Source: Sphingobacteriaceae bacterium
GTDB lineage: Bacteria; Bacteroidota; Bacteroidia; Sphingobacteriales; Sphingobacteriaceae
Direction of reading: 5' to 3'
Length of the DNA stretch: 64,000 nt
NCBI GenBank assembly: GCA_024645045.1
Contig: JAHEGO010000002.1
Location: 62,001 to 126,000 of the forward strand
In this document: positions 56,670 through 64,000 of the stretch, in pieces
Numbering within the stretch: position 1 is the first letter of the stretch
How the letters are laid out: each line of letters begins with the position of its first letter
Program-made: the position numbers and the translations under genes
The notes under the pieces: model-generated
The model's database searches: none
Seen by the model: only the letters and a program-made list of their open reading frames with translations
Told to the model about the DNA's origin: nothing

Positions 56670-59182
56670 CGAAGGAGTGAGACGGTTCCTTTGTCAATAA
56701 AACCATCGCCTTCAACGTAATAAATATAAGCTCCTATTGGGCATGGCAAACCTTTGTATTTGCCATCCCATACTAGCTTTCCTTGGTTTTCAATACTATC
56801 ATAAATGGTTTCGCCCCAACGGTTAAAAATTCGCATGCGTTTAATTGCGCATGGACTTGTTTCACCACTTATTTTAAATTCATCATTAATTTGATCATCA
56901 TCTGGTGAAAACACATCTGTAATTCTTCTCAATGTTTTATCGACAAATGGAATTGTTAAAACCAATGAATCTTCAGATTTGCAGGGTGCAAGTGCGTTTG
57001 TTACCAATTTAATAACATAGGTACCTTTTTGTTGATATTGATGTGTTTGAGTTGTGATGCTATTTTGAAATCCATCACCAAAATCCCATGTGAAATTACT
57101 ATTGTTAAGGTCTGCAATTGGAGTAACATAAATTGTTCTTGCACATGAATCGAAAACATAATTGAATGCCGCGTTTACAGAATCAACCACAAAAATAGTT
57201 ACCGTGTCGAAGCTAAAGCAACTACCATTAAACGCTTGTAAAACATATTGAGTTGTTTGCGCAGGATTGGCTAATGGGTTTGGATTCGAAGGGCTATCTA
57301 CAGCTAATGAAGGGAACCATAAATAGTTTTCGTAATCTGATCCAGCACCATTTAATCTAACCGTTTGTCGAGAACAAATAATATGATCTAGACCAGCATT
57401 TGCATGTGGTATCGTGTCTACTTTTACCGTAACATTATATTTTTTTTCACAAATCCCATTGGTGATTGTTAATTCATACTTCATAGAAGTATCTGGGTTA
57501 GCAATTGGGTTTGCAATGGTATCGCTTGATAAACCATAACTTGGAATCCACTTGTATTTTTTTCCACCTGAAGCAATTAATGCAACACTTCCATTTTTAC
57601 AAATAGCGTTTACTGAATCTTTGATGCGGAGTTCAGGCGCAAAAACTTTAAAAGTTTTTTGTGAGCAAATTTGGTCGCTATTGATTTTTACAGTAACAAT
57701 ACTGGAGTCAAGTACGGTAAACATTGGGTTTGCAACTTCTGTACTAGGTGTAAATGAACCCACATTTGAAGTCCATGAGTATTTAGCATTTGGGAAATTA
57801 CTTGTAGCAAATAATTGAATTACATCTCCTATGCAAACAGTTGTATCTTTGTTTGTAGTAATTGGATAAAACTTAAGTTTAACAGAATCTTTAATGGTAA
57901 GCCCTGTACATTTTTCAATACTATATACATAGTGTATAGTTGTGTCTGTATTTTTAACATTAAAACTATTTCCGTATTGTAAGAATATTTTATCTTGATT
58001 ATACCATTTGATTGAATCAAGTTGATCATACTGAACAATCGCAACAGTAGTATTTGAATCGTTGCATGCCAATTGAAACTTTAATTTGTCAATTGGTTTA
58101 TAATCTGAAATACTTAAATCCGCTTGTGCAGTATCGCAAATTACAGGATCAACAATTTTTATTTTCACCGATTCATTTGCTTCATTTAAAAAGTCCCTAG
58201 AGGGTTTAATTTTAACAAATGCACTGGTAGAGCCAGCCGGTATAATTACTTTATTTGCTGGTGTTGCTGTATAATCAACACCATTAATTGCAGTTCCTTC
58301 GAAAATATAGTTTACCGTAATGGCTTGAGATTTATCTTTATTAATTCTTGTCAAAACAAATCCGGAACTATCACATTCGGAAACCAATTTCTTTTGTTCA
58401 TATGCATTGATAGACCTTGGATCTACACTTTGAAAACTTTGCGCTTCTATAAAAATTCCTGAGTCATATATAAAATCTTTTACATCTGCTATTGCAAATT
58501 TTAAAGTATATGACTTACATGGTTGAACTGTTGCATTAATTTCAATGACTTTAGTAAACGCATCAAATTGAATGCTTGTGCCATTACTATTGTCTATATA
58601 ATAGGAAGAATTAGTATTTGCATTTATTGTTTGAATAGAAATCGGATCGGTTGTGGAAGGAATTAATGCAATGTTTTGATTGCCTGTAAAACCTGGCCCC
58701 GTAATGAAAAACCCAAATACATCGTTATAGTTTTTATTAATATTTTCAGGATATTCTTCTGAAGCAAAAACAAATCTAAATTTAACTTGATTGGCTTGTG
58801 GTGTGAATGTAAAAGTAATCCAAGTTGCATCATATGTTGGAAAATTTGGACTCAACAATTGTAGGTCTGCATCACCAGGTAAATTATTAGAGGAGCCTTT
58901 GTTGCCAATATCATTTGGCCCAATTGCATCCGTAACTTTTCCTGTCGATAAAATAATTCCACTATCTAATCCAATATTAGATTTTTTTCCATTAAAAAAG
59001 CCAATATTTCCTGTGCCAACTGAATACTGAATATTTTTAATATCAACACCACCACCAGCTAAAACATTATTAACTAAATCGCTTACAGTCCTGTTGGTTT
59101 TGACAACAAGTTGTGCTTGTAAAGCGTTAATGCTAAACAGTAAGAAAATTGTTAAAAAAACACTAATCTTTAAAATTCTCAA
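56666..59182 (-). CDS. Surface protein: choice-of-anchor L, Calx-beta-like, PKD/Ig-like repeats, T9SS type B (gliding motility-associated) C-terminal domain
   Basis: FTFTPQANQVKFRFVFASEEYPENINKNYNDVFGFFITGPG; GTAINGVDYTATPANKVIIPAGSTSAFVKI; ITDVFSPDDDQINDEF...MRIFNRWGETIYDS; TTG start. Confidence 0.88.
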   Translation of the reverse strand: MRILKISVFLTIFLLFSINALQAQLVVKTNRTVSDLVNNVLAGGGVDIKNIQYSVGTGNIGFFNGKKSNIGLDSGIILSTGKVTDAIGPNDIGNKGSSNNLPGDADLQLLSPNFPTYDATWITFTFTPQANQVKFRFVFASEEYPENINKNYNDVFGFFITGPGFTGNQNIALIPSTTDPISIQTINANTNSSYYIDNSNGTSIQFDAFTKVIEINATVQPCKSYTLKFAIADVKDFIYDSGIFIEAQSFQSVDPRSINAYEQKKLVSECDSSGFVLTRINKDKSQAITVNYIFEGTAINGVDYTATPANKVIIPAGSTSAFVKIKPSRDFLNEANESVKIKIVDPVICDTAQADLSISDYKPIDKLKFQLACNDSNTTVAIVQYDQLDSIKWYNQDKIFLQYGNSFNVKNTDTTIHYVYSIEKCTGLTIKDSVKLKFYPITTNKDTTVCIGDVIQLFATSNFPNAKYSWTSNVGSFTPSTEVANPMFTVLDSSIVTVKINSDQICSQKTFKVFAPELRIKDSVNAICKNGSVALIASGGKKYKWIPSYGLSSDTIANPIANPDTSMKYELTITNGICEKKYNVTVKVDTIPHANAGLDHIICSRQTVRLNGAGSDYENYLWFPSLAVDSPSNPNPLANPAQTTQYVLQAFNGSCFSFDTVTIFVVDSVNAAFNYVFDSCARTIYVTPIADLNNSNFTWDFGDGFQNSITTQTHQYQQKGTYVIKLVTNALAPCKSEDSLVLTIPFVDKTLRRITDVFSPDDDQINDEFKISGETSPCAIKRMRIFNRWGETIYDSIENQGKLVWDGKYKGLPCPIGAYIYYVEGDGFIDKGTVSLLR

Positions 59183-59226
59183 TTTGTGCCAGGTTAATTA
59201 TATTTACAAAAATACTATAAAATATG

Positions 59227-60258
59227 ATGATCATAGATTTAAGAAGCGATACAGTTACCAAACCCAGCCAAGCGATGAAACAATACATGCTTGAAGCCGA
59301 ATTAGGTGATGATGTTTACAGCGACGATCCTACAGTAAATTTATTAGAAAGTACTGTAGCTGAGCATTTTGGATATGAATCTGCGCTGTATTGTGCATCT
59401 GGCACTATGACCAACCAGATAGCTATCAAAACCCATACCATTCCTGGCGATGAGGTCATTTGCGATATTACTTCTCACGTGTATAACTACGAAGGAGGAG
59501 GAATTGCTTTTAATTCTGGCGTTCAGGTACGTCCGATTTGGGGGATGGATGGCAAAATAACTGCTAGTCAAATTGAAGCGCAAATTCAACCTGCAATTAT
59601 CAATTTGCCCAAAACAGCATTGGTTTCTTTAGAAAATACTTTAAATAAGGCAGGTGGAAATTATTATTCTTTAGCAGAAATTGCACCTATTGCTGAACTA
59701 TGCAAGAAATATCAGCTTCCATTACATTTAGATGGTGCTCGAATATTTAATGCACTCATCGAAACCAAAGACGAGGCTAAAGACTACTCAAAATATTTTG
59801 ATAGTATTTCTATTTGTTTTTCTAAAGGATTAGGAGCGCCAATTGGATCTGTTTTAGTAGGTAGTCAAGAATTTATAGCCAAAGCGCGAAGGTATAGAAG
59901 GTTGTTTGGTGGTGGCATGCGTCAAGCTGGAGTAATTGCTGCTGGAGCATTGTATGCGCTTAAAAATAATGTAGACCGATTAGCAGAAGACCACCGCAGA
60001 GCAAAAAAAATCGGAGCATGTTTAGCTGATTGTTCTTTTGTTAAAAAGCTAATTCCGGTTCATACAAACATTGTTATTTTTGAGTTGAAAGATGAAGTGC
60101 TTTCTGAAGTATTTTTAGCTAGTTTGAAAAAAGAAGGAATCATTGCCAATACAATGGGAAAACAAACCATAAGATTCGTTACACACTTAGATTTTAGCGA
60201 TGAAATGTTGGAAAAACTCGTTATAACATTAAATAAAATAAGTAATTTAGAGGATTAA
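59227..60258 (+). CDS. ltaE: Low-specificity L-threonine aldolase / beta-eliminating lyase family
   Basis: IDLRSDTVTKPSQAMKQ, GDDVYSDDPTVNLLE, PLHLDGARIFNAL, CFSKGLGAPIGSVLVG. Confidence 0.93.
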   Translation: MIIDLRSDTVTKPSQAMKQYMLEAELGDDVYSDDPTVNLLESTVAEHFGYESALYCASGTMTNQIAIKTHTIPGDEVICDITSHVYNYEGGGIAFNSGVQVRPIWGMDGKITASQIEAQIQPAIINLPKTALVSLENTLNKAGGNYYSLAEIAPIAELCKKYQLPLHLDGARIFNALIETKDEAKDYSKYFDSISICFSKGLGAPIGSVLVGSQEFIAKARRYRRLFGGGMRQAGVIAAGALYALKNNVDRLAEDHRRAKKIGACLADCSFVKKLIPVHTNIVIFELKDEVLSEVFLASLKKEGIIANTMGKQTIRFVTHLDFSDEMLEKLVITLNKISNLED

Positions 60259-60275
60259 ATATTAATTCAATTCAC

Positions 60276-60647
60276 ATGAAAATTAAAAGGTTACTATTTT
60301 TTTCAATTGCAATAATTGCAATGGTTTATACTTCATGTAGACATGAAGCAGACTTGAGCAATGCACCAGTCATTTCTTTTAGTAATGATGTGCAACCAAT
60401 AATAACTACTCGTTGTGCAATGGATGGTTGTCATAGCGCATATAGTCATGAAAAACTTTCATTAGAAACTTATGAAGAGGTGATGAAAATAGTTAAGGCA
60501 GGTAAAATTCACAGTAGTGATTTATACGAAACAATAACTGCTTTGAATGGAGAGAAAAGAATGCCACCATTACCAGACAGCAGATTAGCCGATAAACAAA
60601 TTTTGAAAATAATGATTTGGATCGAACAAGGTGCAAAAAACAATTAA
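60276..60647 (+). CDS. Small lipoprotein with cytochrome c-like domain (CX4CH)
   Basis: Lipobox YTSC; ISFSNDVQPIITTRCAMDGCHSAYSHEKLSLETYEEVMKIV...RMPPLPDSRLADKQILKIMIWIEQGAKNN. Confidence 0.72.
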   Translation: MKIKRLLFFSIAIIAMVYTSCRHEADLSNAPVISFSNDVQPIITTRCAMDGCHSAYSHEKLSLETYEEVMKIVKAGKIHSSDLYETITALNGEKRMPPLPDSRLADKQILKIMIWIEQGAKNN

Positions 60648-60657
60648 TTAAATAGAG

Positions 60658-61041
60658 ATGAAAAAATATTTTTTACTTTTCATATTAGCAGCAACATTTT
60701 TATCTGCTTGCTATTATGATAATTTTAGCGAATTAAATCCATTAATTGATAATGGATGCGACACTGCATCAACTAATACGATTAGCTTTGCAACGCAAAT
60801 CAAACCGATATTAGAGCAGCAATGTAGTACAGGTAGTACCAGTTGTCATAGTGCAAATTCAGGACGAGATATGACTACTGTTTCTGCTATTATTAACAAT
60901 TATGGGTCAACTACTTTTTTAGGTTCTGTTACATGGGATGGTTCTGCATCTACAATGCCTAAAAACAGTCCAACACAAATCGATAATTGTTCCATCGCAT
61001 TTATCAGATTGTGGATTAACCAAGGAATGAATAATAATTAA
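60658..61041 (+). CDS. Small lipoprotein with divergent cytochrome c-like domain (CX6CH), paralogous to preceding gene
   Basis: Lipobox LSAC; ISFATQIKPILEQQCSTGSTSCHSANSGRDMTTVS...TMPKNSPTQIDNCSIAFIRLWINQGMNNN. Confidence 0.7.
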   Translation: MKKYFLLFILAATFLSACYYDNFSELNPLIDNGCDTASTNTISFATQIKPILEQQCSTGSTSCHSANSGRDMTTVSAIINNYGSTTFLGSVTWDGSASTMPKNSPTQIDNCSIAFIRLWINQGMNNN

Positions 61042-61050
61042 TTAAAAATC

Positions 61051-61941
61051 ATGAAAAGAATTTTATCAATCATATTAATTTTAGTTTGTACGAATGCTAA
61101 TTCTTTAAAAGCACAGGATACAGATCCAATGTTGTTATTACAAGGTTTAGCAGATACACCTAAAGATGAACCAGTAATTGCAACTTTTAAAGCAACAAGG
61201 GTAATTAATCAACAAACCATTGAAGTTGGGGGTAGTAGATCCTTAGATTTTAGAATTCACCATCATTTTGGTCCATTTAATTCTGGTGCATATGATTTTT
61301 GGGGTATAGATGGAGGCGCAAGTATTCGCTTAGCGTTAGAATACAGTTATGATGGTCGATTGCAATTTGGAATAGGCAGAACATCTTATGAAAAACAAAT
61401 TGATGGTTTCGTAAAATATAGACTATTAAAACAGACTAAAAGTGGATCGATGCCAATCAGTGTAACTTTGTTCTCAGGAGCGTATCGCAATGGCGTAAAT
61501 GGTCTGAAAATAAGTGGAGTGGATAAATTTAAATATGCTTCAGATCGATTTTCTTTTGTGCAACAAGTGATTATTGCTAGAAAATTCAACGACAAATTAT
61601 CTATGCAAATTACTCCAACAATTGTGCATTACAATTTGGTAGAAAATTTAGCTGATAATAATGACGCATATTTCTTAGGTATTTCTGGAAGGTATAAATT
61701 ATCTAATAGATCTGCTTTAACCTATGAATATGGTGCAAAATTGTTGAATTATTCGGAAAGTAAATATTATAATTCAATGGGTATAGGTTTAGATATTGAA
61801 ACAGGTGGTCACGTGTTTCAGATGTTCTTAACTAATTCATTTGGAATGACGGAAAATCAAACTTTTGCAAGAACAAATTCATCTTGGGCTGATAGGGGAT
61901 TTCGTTTAGGATTTAATGTTTCAAGAATGTTTACATTGTAA
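61051..61941 (+). CDS. DUF5777 family beta-barrel protein
   Basis: Signal peptide; ATFKATRVINQQTIEVGGSRSLDFRIHHHFGPFNSGAYDFWGIDGGASIRLALEY. Confidence 0.82.
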   Translation: MKRILSIILILVCTNANSLKAQDTDPMLLLQGLADTPKDEPVIATFKATRVINQQTIEVGGSRSLDFRIHHHFGPFNSGAYDFWGIDGGASIRLALEYSYDGRLQFGIGRTSYEKQIDGFVKYRLLKQTKSGSMPISVTLFSGAYRNGVNGLKISGVDKFKYASDRFSFVQQVIIARKFNDKLSMQITPTIVHYNLVENLADNNDAYFLGISGRYKLSNRSALTYEYGAKLLNYSESKYYNSMGIGLDIETGGHVFQMFLTNSFGMTENQTFARTNSSWADRGFRLGFNVSRMFTL

Positions 61942-61969
61942 ATGCGATCAGCATTTACAATGTTTTTTC
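61933..61969 (+). terminator. Hairpin terminator formed across both stop codons of convergent genes
   Basis: ACATTGTAAATGC-GATCA-GCATTTACAATGT perfect 13-bp stem, then TTTTTTC. Confidence 0.88.
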
Positions 61970-63208
61970 TTCCCAAATAGCTGCAAGATTAACTATCGTA
62001 TCAACTGCTTTTTGCATGTCTTGTATACTAACCCATTCTAGTTTAGAATGAAAGGCATGTTCTCCAGCAAAAATATTTGGACAAGGTAATCCCATAAATG
62101 AAAGCCTAGAACCATCTGTACCGCCTCTGATGCCGCCAGAATGAGGTTTCATTCCAGCTCTTTCTATTGCTTCAACAGCATAGCTTACAATTTCTGGATG
62201 TAACAACAAAACTTCTTTCATGTTTCTGTATTGTTCTATCACTTCAAATTCATAAGTTGAATTTGGATAGTGAGCTAATACTTGATCAACAATATTTTTT
62301 AATTCGTTTTCGTAAACGGCTAATTGTTTGGTATTGAAATCTCTTATGATAACTTGTATGGCACATTTCTCAATGCTACCAGTAATGCCTGTTGGATGAA
62401 TAAAGCCTGCTCTTCCTTCAGTCGTTTCTGGTGAAAGTTTATCTTTTGGAAGTGCTGCAATTATTTCACTTGCAATTTTAACGGCACTCTCCATTTTATT
62501 TTTAGCAAATCCAGGGTGTGTAGAAACCCCATGAATAGTTATAATTACAGCATCCGCTGAAAAGGTCTCATCTTCAATATGGCCAACTGTTTCGCCATCT
62601 ATGGTATAAGCAAATTTTGCATTTACTTTTTTCAAGTTTACTTTATCAACTCCTCTGCCAATCTCTTCGTCAGGTGTAAATAATATTTTTATTTCACCAT
62701 GTTTGATAGATGGGTTTTGAATAAGTTGATGTATGGCGTCCATTATTTCAGCTACACCTGCTTTGTTATCTGCACCCAACAAAGTTGTTCCGTCTGCAGT
62801 AATTATATCATTACCAATTTGATCTTTTAAAGCAGGATGGTCGTTTGGGTTTAATGCTAAACTTGAATCTTTTGAGAATAAAATATTTCCACCGTTATAA
62901 TTGCGATGAATAATTGGCTTCACATTTTCTCCACTGCAATCCGGAGAAGTGTCCATATGAGAACAAAAACAAATGGTTGGTACAGCTTTGGCTGTATTAG
63001 CTAATAGCGTTCCATATACATATCCGTTTTCATCCATCTCTGCGTCTGCAATGCCCATATCTAATAGCTCTTGCACCAGTATACGTCCTAAATTTTTCTG
63101 TTTTTCAGTTGATGGACAAGTAGGAGAGTTGGGGTCAGATTGGGTGTCTATGGTTACGTAATGTAAAAAACGATCGGTAACAGTGTATTTTATTTTTGGA
63201 GATTCCAT
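61955..63208 (-). CDS. pepT: Peptidase T
   Basis: CFCSHMDTSPDCSGENVKP, GADNKAGVAEIMDAI, FTPDEEIGRGVDKV, GGIRGGTDGSRLSFMGLPCPNIFAG. Confidence 0.96.
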   Translation of the reverse strand: MESPKIKYTVTDRFLHYVTIDTQSDPNSPTCPSTEKQKNLGRILVQELLDMGIADAEMDENGYVYGTLLANTAKAVPTICFCSHMDTSPDCSGENVKPIIHRNYNGGNILFSKDSSLALNPNDHPALKDQIGNDIITADGTTLLGADNKAGVAEIMDAIHQLIQNPSIKHGEIKILFTPDEEIGRGVDKVNLKKVNAKFAYTIDGETVGHIEDETFSADAVIITIHGVSTHPGFAKNKMESAVKIASEIIAALPKDKLSPETTEGRAGFIHPTGITGSIEKCAIQVIIRDFNTKQLAVYENELKNIVDQVLAHYPNSTYEFEVIEQYRNMKEVLLLHPEIVSYAVEAIERAGMKPHSGGIRGGTDGSRLSFMGLPCPNIFAGEHAFHSKLEWVSIQDMQKAVDTIVNLAAIWEEKTL

Positions 63209-63215
63209 GTGTAAT

Positions 63216-63662
63216 TTAATTTTCAGTTCTTAATTCAGGTCTTCTGATTTGACCACCAGAGTGACCAGTTTCAACAACAAAGTACAAGCTAACAAGACTT
63301 ATAACTAATGTAATTCTAACAAGCCATTTACTGATTTTTTTATCTGTAACAATTGATAAAATTGAAATTAACGCAAATACAGCTAATACATCAACAATAA
63401 TTTCTGCTCGTTCAGCAATTTCTTCGTGTTCCTCTATCAAGTAGCGTGCTACGCCAGGTTGATCTCCAATTACATGTTCGGTTTTCCCGCCAGTATACAT
63501 ACTTGGAAAAAATAAAATTGCAGCAAATATAAACAAGGAAAGACCTACAATCTTTACTTGTTTCAAATGAAAAAGCATACCAATGATTAAGATAAGCGTG
63601 CCTAAAATAACACTGATTATAGGCAGGTGATTGACTAGTAGATGTTGTTGTACGGGTATCAT
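63216..63662 (-). CDS. Small integral membrane protein (DUF2231-like topology)
   Basis: LVNHLPIISVILGTLILIIGMLF, YTGGKTEHVI, several TM segments. Confidence 0.55.
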   Translation of the reverse strand: MIPVQQHLLVNHLPIISVILGTLILIIGMLFHLKQVKIVGLSLFIFAAILFFPSMYTGGKTEHVIGDQPGVARYLIEEHEEIAERAEIIVDVLAVFALISILSIVTDKKISKWLVRITLVISLVSLYFVVETGHSGGQIRRPELRTEN

Positions 63663-63676
63663 ATTAATAGAGCTAT

Positions 63677-64000
63677 TTACAATACAATTGCTATTGTGCC
63701 TGTTTTCTTGATGCCTTTACCTTCGATATAGTAGAAATAAGTTTCTGCAGGTAAAACTTGGCCATTGACTTTTCCATCCCAAGGTTGAATATTTTTACCA
63801 GTCTGTTTGTAAACTAATTTACCCCATCTATTATAAATATAGAGCGCTTCAATATTACATGCAACATTCCCTTGGGCAATGATAAATTTATCGTTGACAT
63901 TATCACCGTTAGGTGTAAATACATTAGGAATGTCTTTAATTTCAGCATCTGCAGGAAAAACTAAATTTATTTCCATCGAATCGATGCATTCCGTATTGCG
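63677..64000 (-). CDS. T9SS type B (gliding motility-associated) C-terminal domain protein, 5' end outside window
   Basis: IPNVFTPNGDNVNDKFIIAQGNVACNIEALYIYNRWGKLVYKQ; reading frame stays open to the window end. Confidence 0.85.
   Translation of the reverse strand, partial: RNTECIDSMEINLVFPADAEIKDIPNVFTPNGDNVNDKFIIAQGNVACNIEALYIYNRWGKLVYKQTGKNIQPWDGKVNGQVLPAETYFYYIEGKGIKKTGTIAIVL

Noticed and set aside
1-64000. Search for CRISPR arrays, transposons, prophage, toxin-antitoxin or defence islands
   Set aside because: No regularly spaced repeats, no transposase/integrase or restriction-like ORFs, and almost all sequence is accounted for by housekeeping or envelope genes.

Overview
This 64 kb window reads as a stretch of Bacteroidota chromosome: low GC, TAnnTTTG-type promoters, T9SS sorting domains. 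It is densely packed with housekeeping genes. I found no rRNA, tRNA, CRISPR array, transposase, integrase or phage genes. Main blocks: ubiE-porT; pabA; CBS-nadK-porG(DUF6089)-uppS-bamA-two OmpH/Skp; half of a complex I locus (nuoH-N); purF-like; comEB-type dCMP deaminase; guaA; RsmB-like; yebC; marC; an APC permease; a membrane pyrophosphatase; msrA; a TonB-dependent receptor; pyrB-pyrR; rpsA-cmk-porQ; a RecD-like helicase; DUF3822-rsmD-coaD; NUDIX/pyrE (divergent); clpB; M4 peptidase-HupE/UreJ-M1 peptidase-DUF6702; lon; T9SS type B surface proteins; threonine aldolase; a two-lipoprotein cytochrome-like + DUF5777 barrel operon; pepT. I found no clear new multi-gene defence or mobile system. 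The observations most worth following up are: (1) a ~105-residue Cys/Met-rich C-terminal tail (14 Cys) on the membrane pyrophosphatase; (2) an operon of two paralogous lipoproteins with non-canonical CX4CH / CX6CH haem-like motifs plus a DUF5777 barrel; (3) a Shine-Dalgarno-like site with mutually exclusive hairpins in the rpsA leader; (4) a perfect 13-bp terminator stem holding both stop codons of a convergent gene pair; (5) a HupE/UreJ-M1 peptidase-DUF6702 cassette; (6) inverted repeats at the clpB and lon promoters. Family assignments come from reading the translations, without database searches.
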